This document shows, piece after piece, positions 1-7,725 of a stretch of DNA of 64,000 nucleotides. Each line of letters starts with the position of its first letter. Position 1 is the stretch's first letter. The notes under the pieces are model-generated. The model did no database searches, was not told the origin of the DNA, and was given only the letters and a program-made list of their open reading frames with translations. A program made the translations under genes and the position numbers. The DNA is from Bacillota bacterium. Lineage in GTDB: Bacteria; Bacillota; Clostridia; Lachnospirales; Lachnospiraceae. The stretch lies in NCBI GenBank assembly GCA_023402845.1, contig JAEYFP010000033.1:27464-91463 (forward strand). Direction: 5' to 3'.

Positions 1-237
1 TGCAGATAATGAGCAACCCGAATCCAGTATGTGTTCCCCGCATAGCGGGGGTGATCCTGTTATCACGGCGCAGCTGGCCGGAGAGATCCTGTGTTCCCCG
101 CATAGCGGGGGTGATCCTCAGATCAAGGCATGGAGAAAAGTAAATTCTGCGTGTTCCCCCGCATAGCGGGGGTGATCCCAGTGTGACGCGCCAATATGGA
201 TACGTATAAGTGTGTTCCCCGCATAGCGGGGTGATCT
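1..237 (+). CRISPR. Distal end of a type I-E-like CRISPR array (4 repeats seen)
   Basis: Four repeats of the form GTGTTCCCCGCATAGCGGGG plus GTGATCC start at 31, 91, 151 and 212, separated by three 33-base unique spacers (58-90, 118-150, 179-211). Bases 1-30 are the tail of another spacer, so the array continues to the left. The repeat has the GC hairpin and length typical of type I-E arrays, which is family knowledge; no cas gene is in the window. The third repeat carries an extra C and the fourth has lost a G and ends in ATCTC. Such decay marks the leader-distal end, so the leader should lie left of the window. Confidence 0.95.
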
Positions 238-412
238 CATGGAAGGTAGGGCATTGAGGAATTTCAGTTAGTTATAACAGTAAGAGTTTAATTTTTAATT
301 GCAGAAGTATCTTTGCAGCTGATCGGATGCCAGCCGCTATGATTGACTGGATGCTTCATCATGGGTATCTCATTTTATTTTGAAGGAAATAGTTATTGCA
401 TGGAGTCTAAAC

Positions 413-846
413 TTATGAAACTGAAGGCCTAACAGGATATATAGTCCTTCCTAAAGTAGGGAAAAGTGATGGACAAAAACATTGTTTCGAGAGAGTTGCT
501 TTTGGATTCTGATTTCTGGCATTCTCTTTTGGCATCTTTCTGACTGCCTTACAGTCAATATTGAGCATCTGCCCGATTTGTATCTTGTTATCACTACAGG
601 AGGAGTTCCTGTCGGGAAAGTAGACAACCAAACAGGTACACCTATGTATTTTCCTGTTGAGCTTTTTATCATATTGTTGGTACGGATGCACGTCCAGTGC
701 TCGAAGGGAAAATTTGTATAAGTAAGTGCCTCGTCAATCTTGTCCTCCACTTTGCAACTTCCTTCGACTTTATGGTCTGAACAGCAATAGGACATGATCT
801 GTAGTTGTTTGGTAGAATTAGGGGGCAGTAAGCTTAGTAGGATCAA
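413..846 (-). pseudogene. IS256-family transposase remnant
   Basis: Read on the minus strand, two overlapping frames together resemble the C-terminal part of an IS256-family (mutator-type) transposase. One frame gives FPFEHWTCIRTNNMIK near 660-710, like the family's EHW-x2-IRTNN-x-IER segment. The other continues with KLNRKIHRCTCLVVYFPDRN, like the family's LNREIRRRTRVVGxFPDGNS. The switch of frame inside this motif, plus loss of the expected Glu and Arg residues, shows a decayed copy. No terminal inverted repeats were recognised. The assignment rests on remembered motifs. Confidence 0.55.
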
Positions 847-854
847 GAGTCAAA

Positions 855-1196
855 GCAAAAGAAATTGACCGATATGTTACTGGATGATAAAATTATTAAA
901 AAGGCTTATAATAAGAAATATGATGATATAACTCGTAAGATTAAGCAAGAAAAACAAGAATGAAGCCTTTTATGCATCTAATGCCAATGTCAAGGATACG
1001 TTGGAAAAAGAATGAGAAATATTCGTAGTCAATTAAATAAAGTAGAAAGAATTAAAAATTTTGACCGTGTTGTCTTTAAGAGTATTGTAGAAAAGATCAT
1101 CGTAGGTGAAACAAATGTAGTTAGTAGTCATGGTCCTTATAAATTATTTTTTAGAGGAATTAATAACAGAGCAGTGCCAGATGCAGAGGACTGATA
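855..1196 (+). pseudogene. Large serine recombinase, C-terminal remnant
   Basis: Three segments in two frames join into the C-terminal coiled-coil and tail of a transposon- or phage-type large serine recombinase: LLDDKIIKKAYNKKYDDI up to a stop at 961, then EAFYASNANVKDTLEK in the next frame, then MRNIRSQLNKVERI followed by FDRVVFKSIVEKIIVGE from 1012. The catalytic resolvase domain is absent. The FD-x-VVF-x-S-IVEK-IIVG pattern is characteristic of these enzymes. At least two frameshifts and the missing front part make it nonfunctional. It suggests an old integrative element between the array and the first intact gene. Confidence 0.75.
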
Positions 1197-1313
1197 CCAG
1201 AATCTTTTTAAGAAGGCGGAGCAAATAAGATAGATGGTGCAGTGCTACATGTTGAATGAAATAATAAATCTATTGGTAGGGAAAATAAGGGAGAAGCTTA
1301 ATATGCCAGAAGA

Positions 1314-2077
1314 AATATTGCAAAAGAAGTAAATAATGAAATGATTAGATCATATTAGAAAATTGATGATATTATTGTTCGTTATGAGCAGAATGATAGC
1401 ATTCGAGCTGAGTATGGGAACAGACCCTAAAGTAGCTATCAAAGGAATTGTCTTCGGAGTTTGGAAAAGGGTTTTCCCAATCTAATCTACAGAAAATGAG
1501 AGTATTTTATCTGAATTATAAAAAGTGCCAGACAATGTCTGAAAAATTGAAATGGTAGCATTATTATGAAATGTTGGGTATCACGGGTAAACATAGCGTA
1601 GTTTTTATGAAAAAGAAGTCGTTAATTCAAATTAGTCAGTACGTGAACTAAAAAGACAAATCAATACTTTTTTATATGAGAGATTGCTATTATCCAAGGG
1701 CGATATAAATAGGCAAGAAGTATTGAAGTTAGAGACATTTGGGATAGAGATGAATGAACCAAAAGATTTTATCAAGTCCACCTATGTGGATGAATTTCTT
1801 AGAATTTCGGAACATAAACCAATGCTGGTAAGTAATTTGGAAAAAGCGTTGATGAAACAAATCATTATTATGCAGATGTGGTTTTCTATAATAAATCTTT
1901 AAATCTTATCAATCGGCATTTTTCTTTGGACAGACAAGGATGCTTTGACAGCTGAATATGCGTTAGTTGGATTATCAAGTAATATTTTTGCTTCAAAGTA
2001 CTTACTACATTCCAGATAAGGAACTGTTGATTGCAGAGGTTGAGAAAGTACTTAGCAGGTGGAAAGAGAAAGAATAG
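1314..2077 (+). pseudogene. DUF1016/YhcG-type PDDEXK nuclease, decayed
   Basis: Joined across several frames, this stretch reads as most of a DUF1016 protein: EVNNEMIRSY, SIRAEYGN, LEKGFPN then KMRVFYLNYKKCQTMSEKLK, VRELKRQINTFLYERLLLSK, a segment ending DEFLRI, DETNHYYADVVFYNKSLN, then SSNIFASKYLL and IPDKELLIAEVEKVLSRW up to the stop at 2075-2077. These match the family's N-terminal helical domain and its C-terminal PDDEXK nuclease domain (the D-x-VFY strand). The core between VFYNKSLN and the FASKY strand is largely deleted, and in-frame stops occur near 1350, 1429, 1540 and 1910. Family members often sit in defence or restriction-type islands; function in this copy is lost. Confidence 0.75.
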
Positions 2078-2213
2078 AAATAATATTCGGCTTGTTTCCG
2101 CGGCTGAGGAAAACAAGGGAAGAAAGAAAAGGATTTACGGATGCTGTAATAGTTCATTAAAATGTGATAAACCGGTGAGGCCGGACGCACAGAAATAGAT
2201 ACGGGAGGAAAAT

Positions 2214-2966
2214 ATGAGAATTCAAATCACACTTACATCAAGCGAGTCGAAAAGACTGATTGCAAAGGGAGTCAAGGCATTGCCAAGTGTTCAGAAGGCT
2301 CTTGTTGACAAACATATTATTGTTGCGGGAGGAACAACAAATGCCTTTGTTCTTTCTGAGCTTCTTGGAGAAGAGATAGAGAAGAAAAGCAGATATACGA
2401 TTGGTATCATAACAAATGGAGAAACAGGAGAAACAAATAAAGATGACAGAATCCCCCCGTTTGTTATTGAAAACGGAAAGGCCATGGATCGGGATTTTCA
2501 CTGGAAATCATACCTTCCGGAGCTTAAAAGCGGAGATATATTCATAAAAGGAGGAAATGCGGTTGACCACACGGGCTTAGCTGCTGTTCTTGCGTCAAAT
2601 GATATGGGAGGAACAATCGGTGCCTTATGGGGGCCCCTCATGCAGCGGAGAATTGAGCTGATTGTTCCGATCGGTCTTGAAAAACTCATTCCTGATGTTC
2701 GTGAAGCGGTTGAGTTCATGGCAGGTCATTCTGTTGATGAGGCAACCGGACATAAAGTGGGACTTATGCCCATGCTTGGTGCGAAGGTTATTACAGAAAT
2801 TGCAGCGTTGGAAGTTCTTTATCAAGTTCATGCGAAATGCATTGCAGCAGGCGGAGTCTGCGGCTCTGAGGGCGCAGTTGTGCTTGCGGTTGATGGCGAA
2901 GAAGAGCGGGTGAAAAGGGCGATGGAAGGCATTAAGGCTTTAAAGGGAGAACCTCCGATTCGGTAA
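2214..2966 (+). CDS. Conserved protein of unknown function (250 aa)
   Basis: An intact 250-residue soluble protein with a good GGGAGG ribosome binding site. I do not recognise the family. Visible features are two Gly-rich turns, IIVAGGTTNAFVLSELLG (about residues 36-53) and GDIFIKGGNAVDHTG (about 108-122), and a Gly/Ala-rich C-terminus with CIAAGGVCGSEGAV. The GGNAVD-type loops are loosely reminiscent of the NagB/RpiA/CoA-transferase-like fold, which is only an impression. There is no signal peptide or membrane helix. It is followed after 51 bases by an ArsC-like gene on the same strand and may be cotranscribed with it. Confidence 0.8.
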   Translation: MRIQITLTSSESKRLIAKGVKALPSVQKALVDKHIIVAGGTTNAFVLSELLGEEIEKKSRYTIGIITNGETGETNKDDRIPPFVIENGKAMDRDFHWKSYLPELKSGDIFIKGGNAVDHTGLAAVLASNDMGGTIGALWGPLMQRRIELIVPIGLEKLIPDVREAVEFMAGHSVDEATGHKVGLMPMLGAKVITEIAALEVLYQVHAKCIAAGGVCGSEGAVVLAVDGEEERVKRAMEGIKALKGEPPIR

Positions 2967-3017
2967 ATAAAAGATATCGTGTAAGTGCACCATTTCAGGG
3001 CAGAAAGAGAAACGATA

Positions 3018-3359
3018 ATGAATATACAAATTTTTGGAACTAAAAAGTGCAAGGATACAAAGAAGGCAGAACGCTTCTTTAAAGAGCGTGGCGTGAAGGT
3101 CCAGTTCATTGATATGACGGAAAAAGGCATGAGCAAGGGTGAATTTAATTCTGTAGCAAATGTCAATGGAGGAATGGAAAATATGGTCAATGTAACTTGT
3201 AAAGATCAAGATACAGTTATGTTGATTAAGTATCTGGCTGCAGATGATAAATTGGAGAAGATATTAGAGAATCCGCAAGTAATTATGACACCGATAGTTA
3301 GAAACGGAAAGCAATCTACAATCGGATACCAGCCGGAAGTATGGAAAACATGGAATTAA
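3018..3359 (+). CDS. ArsC/Spx-family thioredoxin-fold protein
   Basis: A 113-residue protein of the arsenate reductase/Spx family. Seen: beta-strand MNIQIFGTKKCKDTKKAERF with one N-terminal cysteine followed by K-x2-KKAERFF, the VQFIDM strand, and the C-terminal TPIVRNGKQSTIGY segment with the cis-Pro (MTPIVRN) typical of the fold. Only one Cys sits in the active-site loop (KKC), as in ArsC/YffB proteins rather than a CxxC thioredoxin. The ATG at 3018 was preferred to an upstream in-frame ATG because it matches the family start. The substrate, and whether it is a reductase or a regulator, cannot be decided. Confidence 0.82.
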   Translation: MNIQIFGTKKCKDTKKAERFFKERGVKVQFIDMTEKGMSKGEFNSVANVNGGMENMVNVTCKDQDTVMLIKYLAADDKLEKILENPQVIMTPIVRNGKQSTIGYQPEVWKTWN

Positions 3360-3420
3360 GAGGATAAGTGTGAGTATGTAAAGGCGCCCCTTATTGAGAA
3401 ACTTCCTGCGGAGGTCAATC

Positions 3421-3924
3421 ATGAAACTGATTTATAAAAAAGCAAAGATAAACGATCTGAATGAAATAGAAGCTCTTGTAAAAAATGCAGTTATTGAAAT
3501 GGAGCATAACGGGATAATGCAGTGGGATGAAATGTATCCTGTCAGAGAAGACTTTGAACAGGATATAAAAAACGGTCAATTATATGCGGGCTGTATAAAT
3601 GATCAGATAGCGGTAATCTTTACTTTGAATCAAGACTGTGATGAAGAATATAAAAATGGAGATTGGAAAGAGCCGGAGAGACCGTTTTATATAATACATA
3701 GATTGTGTGTACACCCTGAATATCAGAAGAATGGTATAGCAATGGATGCAATGCAGTTTATTGAATGTACTGTGGTGCAAGATGGAGCACAGGCTATCAG
3801 ATTAGATGCTTATTCATTAAATCCATATGCCCTCAAGTTGTATCATAGAAGTGGATACAGCAAGGTTGGAAAAGCAGAGTGGCGCAAGGGGACATTCTAT
3901 CTGATGGAGAAATATTTGGTTTAA
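3421..3924 (+). CDS. GNAT-family N-acetyltransferase
   Basis: A 167-residue acetyltransferase of the GNAT superfamily. The acetyl-CoA-binding motif A is visible as LCVHPEYQKNGIAMDAMQFIE-like sequence around residues 97-117, followed by IRLDAYSLNPYALKLYHRSGY, the usual N-x-A-x2-LY-x2-GY ending of small-molecule acetyltransferases. The start at 3421 follows GCGGAGG at 3409-3415. Substrate unknown. It stands alone between the ArsC-like gene and a DUF1697 gene on the same strand. Confidence 0.88.
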   Translation: MKLIYKKAKINDLNEIEALVKNAVIEMEHNGIMQWDEMYPVREDFEQDIKNGQLYAGCINDQIAVIFTLNQDCDEEYKNGDWKEPERPFYIIHRLCVHPEYQKNGIAMDAMQFIECTVVQDGAQAIRLDAYSLNPYALKLYHRSGYSKVGKAEWRKGTFYLMEKYLV

Positions 3925-3980
3925 GGACCACAAGATTGTGGTAAATTAGTGATGCATTGAGATAGAAAGAGGGAAAACAG

Positions 3981-4535
3981 ATGAAATATGCTGTGTTATT
4001 CCGGGGGATCAATGTCGGCGGTAAAAATATTGTCAGGATGAACGACTTGAAACAGCTGTTGCTTAACCTCGAATTAAGAAATATTCAAACCTATGTTCAA
4101 AGCGGAAATGCGGTTTTGGAGTCTGATCTTGACGAGTGCGCTTTAGAGAATAAGATTTATGACGGCTTTATCAAAAGGTTTGGATTTCAAAGCAGTGTAA
4201 TCATACGAAATATCGACGAGATGCAGTCGCTTATCGCACGGCTCCCGTTTGGGCCTGAAGAGATTGCGGCGGCTGAAAAGGCTGCTCTTCAAGTAGAACA
4301 CTTATATGTTTATTTTTTGGATAAGCCGCCGACACGGGATCAAATTGCTCTCCTCTGTGAAGGGTATGATGGCCCGGATCAGCTGAGTGCCGGAAAAAGG
4401 GAGCTCTATTTTCTATGTCATCAAAGCATTCGAAAATCAAAATTAGCAGTTCGCATGTCTAGGATTTTTCACTCGGCTACGGTACGAAACTGGAAAAGTA
4501 TTTGTAATTTAAATAATATGCTGGCTGATTTATGA
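3981..4535 (+). CDS. DUF1697 family protein
   Basis: A 184-residue cytosolic protein with the diagnostic N-terminus of DUF1697: YAVLFRGINVGGKNIVRM followed by LKQLL and TYVQSGNAVL. Members are widespread single-domain proteins of unknown biochemical role. The gene has an AGAGGG ribosome binding site, and its 3' end lies about 20 bases before the start chosen for the next gene, so the two are probably translated from one message. Confidence 0.9.
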   Translation: MKYAVLFRGINVGGKNIVRMNDLKQLLLNLELRNIQTYVQSGNAVLESDLDECALENKIYDGFIKRFGFQSSVIIRNIDEMQSLIARLPFGPEEIAAAEKAALQVEHLYVYFLDKPPTRDQIALLCEGYDGPDQLSAGKRELYFLCHQSIRKSKLAVRMSRIFHSATVRNWKSICNLNNMLADL

Positions 4536-4555
4536 ATCAAAAAAGGAATTTTGCC

Positions 4556-5434
4556 ATGGAAAATTTGAAAGTTGCCTTATTACAGCTTCTGCCGGAAAAG
4601 ACATTGGATGGAAATCTGCAAAAAGGCTTTGAGTATTGTAAGAGAGCAAAGGAGATGGGAGCGGATATTGCACTGTTTCCCGAAATGTGGAGCGTCGGCT
4701 ATACTATTCCGGAAAACATCAATGAATTGGAGGCCGGTGCTATATCAGCCGACGGCGAATTTGTCTGTTCATTTGGCAGGCTCGCGAAAGAACTCAATAT
4801 GGCAATCGGAATCACGTTTCTTGAGGCATTTGATCCGCTTCCAAGGAATACATTATGCCTGTTTGATTGCAGCGGCAGGCGAGTACTTACTTATGCAAAA
4901 ATACATACCTGCGACTTTGGCAGTGAATGCAGACTGACGGCAGGCGAAGATTTTTATGTGACGAATCTCAACACCGCAAAAGGAGATGTGAAAGTCGGTG
5001 CAATGATATGCTACGACCGTGAATTTCCGGAAAGTGCGAGAATCCTGATGCTGAAAGGTGCTGAAATTATTTTGGTGCCGAACGCTTGCCCGATGGAGAT
5101 GAACCGCATTTCACAGCTTCGGGCGCTGGCTTATGAAAACATGGTCGGTATCGCAACCGTTAATTACCCGTTGGGACAGCCTGATTGCAATGGGCACTCC
5201 ACCGCATTTGATGGAATTGCATACAGGCCCTCCGATTCCGTTTCCCGAGATACATTAATCGTTGAAGCCGGAGAGGGTGCAGGAATTTATCTTGCCGATT
5301 TTCCCATTGATGAAATCAGAGATTACAGAAATCATGAAGTGCACGGCAATGCATACCGCCATCCGGGAAAATACAAGCTTCTCGTTTCCGAGAACATTGA
5401 GGAACCATTTCTTCGGAAGGATTATCGAAAATAG
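4556..5434 (+). CDS. Carbon-nitrogen hydrolase (nitrilase superfamily)
   Basis: A 292-residue amidase-type enzyme that hydrolyses a non-peptide C-N bond. The Glu-Lys-Cys triad is complete: Glu43 in ALFPEMWS, Lys115 in YAKIHTCD, Cys152 in MICYDREFPE. The overall length fits stand-alone nitrilase-superfamily amidohydrolases. The ATG at 4556 is preferred over 4532, since it has AAGGAA about 8 bases upstream and the core fold starts there (LKVALLQL). The substrate could be an omega-amide, carbamoyl-putrescine-like compound or similar and cannot be told. It is probably cotranscribed with the DUF1697 gene upstream. Confidence 0.9.
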   Translation: MENLKVALLQLLPEKTLDGNLQKGFEYCKRAKEMGADIALFPEMWSVGYTIPENINELEAGAISADGEFVCSFGRLAKELNMAIGITFLEAFDPLPRNTLCLFDCSGRRVLTYAKIHTCDFGSECRLTAGEDFYVTNLNTAKGDVKVGAMICYDREFPESARILMLKGAEIILVPNACPMEMNRISQLRALAYENMVGIATVNYPLGQPDCNGHSTAFDGIAYRPSDSVSRDTLIVEAGEGAGIYLADFPIDEIRDYRNHEVHGNAYRHPGKYKLLVSENIEEPFLRKDYRK

Positions 5435-5562
5435 AATTCATTTTGGCAGGTTTATCTCTTTGTTCATGGGCAGAGCGGCAGCAGGCTAAAAAAGAAATAT
5501 ATTGATATAATAAAAATTATTACATTGGAGAAATTTTACTGCGAAAAGCAAGGGGAAACAAC

Positions 5563-6384
5563 ATGATTACCAAAACTGACAAGCAATTCAATATGTTTCC
5601 TTCACATGTGGGGCTGAGAAAATATATTCTATATTACAATATCGTATTTCCGGAAAATGATACGTTCATGGCACAATATACGCTTATGCCTAACGCTTGC
5701 GGAACATTGTCGCTTGCTTTTGATGGAACCGCTGTAATTGCTGAACTATGGGGAGCATCCCTAACGCCTGTTTTGTTAGGGATGGAACCAAATAGTTATC
5801 ATGTCCTGTTGCTTATCCAACTTTCACCCTATGGTTTGTATCAAATTACACGCCAAAGCCAAGCGGAGTTTGCCGGCAAACGTCTTCCGCTTGTAGACAT
5901 CGACAACGAGCTTTTTCATTCACTGTACCAAGCTTTTATAATGTCAAAAACTACAATAGAGTTAGTAAATACTTGTGAAAAAATATTATATAGGCGCATG
6001 GAAAATCCCCTTATTTCGGACGCTTTGTTATTAGCTGCCACAGTGATTTCTGATAGTTATGGACAAGTACAAGTGAAAGAAGTCGCTCGACAATCCGGTT
6101 ATAGCGAGCGACAGCTAAACCGCTTGTTTCTTACACAAATCGGAATGAATATTAAAAGCTATGCACGTTTAACCCGTTTTAACTACGTGTTAAAACACAT
6201 TCAAACGTCGCCTTGCTTTTTTACGGCATTGTCACAACAAGCCGGATATTTCGACCAAGCTCATTTTGATAAAGACTTCAAAGCAATTAGTGGTGTTACT
6301 CCTCAAAAATATTTGAAAACCATGTCGGATTTTTACTATGACGGAATGGAGATATACGATACAATTTCCTCAAAGGAGGAATGA
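5563..6384 (+). CDS. AraC-family transcriptional regulator
   Basis: A 273-residue regulator. Residues about 1-150 form a beta-rich sensory part; residues about 165-262 are the two helix-turn-helix motifs of AraC (VKEVARQSGYSERQLNRLF and LSQQAGYFDQAHFDKDFK, then GVTPQKYLK). The stop lies 3 bases before the VOC gene, whose ribosome binding site is inside the AraC 3' end, so the two are translationally linked and the regulator probably controls this pair. Base composition is AT-rich compared with the next operon. Ligand unknown. Confidence 0.9.
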   Translation: MITKTDKQFNMFPSHVGLRKYILYYNIVFPENDTFMAQYTLMPNACGTLSLAFDGTAVIAELWGASLTPVLLGMEPNSYHVLLLIQLSPYGLYQITRQSQAEFAGKRLPLVDIDNELFHSLYQAFIMSKTTIELVNTCEKILYRRMENPLISDALLLAATVISDSYGQVQVKEVARQSGYSERQLNRLFLTQIGMNIKSYARLTRFNYVLKHIQTSPCFFTALSQQAGYFDQAHFDKDFKAISGVTPQKYLKTMSDFYYDGMEIYDTISSKEE

Positions 6385-6387
6385 AAA

Positions 6388-6891
6388 ATGAAATATCAAG
6401 GTTGTCTTTTAGCGGTTAAGGATATACCCGCTTCTAAGCATTTTTATGAAAATGTGCTTCATCAAAACGCTGTAATGGATATTGGCGTACATGTAACCTT
6501 TGAGGGATTTTCTCTGCAACAAGGTTATGCTGAACTCGTTGGATTAGCAGTAGATAGTGTGAAAGAACAGTCACACAACTTTCAAGTTTATTTTGAAGTG
6601 GAAGATTTAGACAAAGTGTATGCCGAAATGAAAAACATATCCGACTTGCAATGGGTGCATGAAATAAAGGAATACCCGTGGGGGCAGCGTGACATTCGGG
6701 TATATGACCCGGACAAGCATATTGTGGAGATTGCAGAGGATATGAATACCGTTATCAAACGCTTTTTTAATCAGGGCATGTCGGCTGAGGAAGTGGCCAA
6801 GCGCACTATGTTTCCCCTTGAAGTCGTAAAGCATATGCGTTGTACAGAGCATTCTAACGAAATGGGTATTGAGCCTTATTTACGCCAATAA
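6388..6891 (+). CDS. VOC (glyoxalase/bleomycin-type) protein with C-terminal extension
   Basis: A 167-residue protein. Residues 1-115 form a vicinal-oxygen-chelate unit: LLAVKDIPASKHFYENVL at the start, VYFEVEDLD in the middle and RVYDPDKHIVEIAED with the conserved D-P-x-H-x-V-E end. Residues about 117-152 are extra and look helical, with SAEEVAKRTMFPLEVVKHM resembling a helix-turn-helix. VOC proteins bind or modify small electrophiles or antibiotics; the target here is unknown. It is coupled to the upstream AraC gene. Confidence 0.87.
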   Translation: MKYQGCLLAVKDIPASKHFYENVLHQNAVMDIGVHVTFEGFSLQQGYAELVGLAVDSVKEQSHNFQVYFEVEDLDKVYAEMKNISDLQWVHEIKEYPWGQRDIRVYDPDKHIVEIAEDMNTVIKRFFNQGMSAEEVAKRTMFPLEVVKHMRCTEHSNEMGIEPYLRQ

Positions 6892-6917
6892 AACTCGACA
6901 AATAAAGGAGGATGCCT

Positions 6918-7640
6918 ATGAACTGGGAGCCTTGGACAGGTTGTTACAAAATAAGTGCTGGCTGCACAAATTGTTATTTTTACGGACCACACGCGAAACG
7001 CTACGGTCAAAACACCATACAAAAAACAGATAAATTTGATTGGCCTATAAGGAAAACTGCAAAAGGCGACTATAATATCAAAGGAAACAAAATTCTTGCG
7101 ACCTGTTTTGCAACTGACTTTTTTCTTCCCGAAGCGGATGAATGGCGTAAAGAAGTTTGGTCTATCATTAAGGAAAGAACGGACATAGAATTTCTGATTT
7201 TAACAAAACGAATTGACCGTTTCCTCATATCGATTCCATCAGATTGGGGCGCAGGATATGATAATGTAAATATTGGGTGTACTGTTGAAAATCAAAAATT
7301 AGCAGACGAAAGGCTTCCGTTATTTTTATCCTATCCGATAAAGCGGCGTTTTATAGCTTGTGCCCCACTTTTAGAAGTGATTGATTTAACACCCTATCTT
7401 CATGGAGCAGATCATGTTACAGTTGGCGGCGAAACGGGGCGAGCTGCTCGTGAATGTGATTATGATTGGGTACTTAATATTCGTGAACAATGCATAAAAG
7501 CAAATGTAACATTTTGGTTCAAAAATACAGGCTCATTTTTTAAACGTGACGGTGTAGTGAATAAAATAAATCCATTTAAGCAGACCAGTATAGCGAAAGA
7601 GCTTGATATAAATATTTTAGATGGCAAAAGATTGTTTTAA
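6918..7640 (+). CDS. DUF5131 (phage Gp37/Gp68-like) three-cysteine protein
   Basis: A 240-residue protein with the DUF5131 signature: MNWEPWTGCYKISAGCTNCY gives a C-x6-C-x2-C cluster (Cys9, 16, 19), then FLILTKRIDRF, NVNIGCTVENQ, RRFIACAPLLE and VTVGGETGRAARECDYDWV. The family occurs in phages and bacteria; the Cys cluster recalls metal or Fe-S binding, but no function is proven. Family members are often beside TcmP (three-Cys-motif partner), which is absent here. The ATG at 6918 is chosen, 6 bases after AGGAGG; an ATG at 6912 abuts that site. AT-rich. Confidence 0.88.
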   Translation: MNWEPWTGCYKISAGCTNCYFYGPHAKRYGQNTIQKTDKFDWPIRKTAKGDYNIKGNKILATCFATDFFLPEADEWRKEVWSIIKERTDIEFLILTKRIDRFLISIPSDWGAGYDNVNIGCTVENQKLADERLPLFLSYPIKRRFIACAPLLEVIDLTPYLHGADHVTVGGETGRAARECDYDWVLNIREQCIKANVTFWFKNTGSFFKRDGVVNKINPFKQTSIAKELDINILDGKRLF

Positions 7641-7671
7641 TAAAACGAAGAATTAACCCCGGCAATCGCTC

Positions 7672-7701
7672 TTGACAACTATGCGGAGATCCGCATATAA
7701 T
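7672..7701 (+). promoter_or_regulatory. SigA-type promoter with internal palindrome ahead of the sigma operon
   Basis: TTGACA at 7672-7677 and TATAAT at 7696-7701 are separated by 18 bases, both perfect consensus hexamers. The spacer is almost filled by a palindrome, ATGCGGA-GA-TCCGCAT (7681-7696). That is the usual place for a repressor operator. Transcription should begin near 7708, which excludes the in-frame ATG at 7681 as the start of the sigma gene. Confidence 0.85.
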
Positions 7702-7725
7702 TTAGGCGAAAAAATTTTGGAGGTG

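Noticed and set aside
482..721. Plus-strand reading frame of 79 codons
   Set aside because: It is antisense to the transposase remnant on the other strand, has no ribosome binding site and no recognisable product.
2985..3017. Upstream ATG adding 11 residues to the ArsC-like protein
   Set aside because: The extra residues (MHHFRAERETI) precede the conserved beta-strand start and have no better ribosome binding site.
7681..7725. Upstream ATG as start of the sigma factor gene
   Set aside because: It lies between or before the -35 and -10 boxes, upstream of the expected transcription start.
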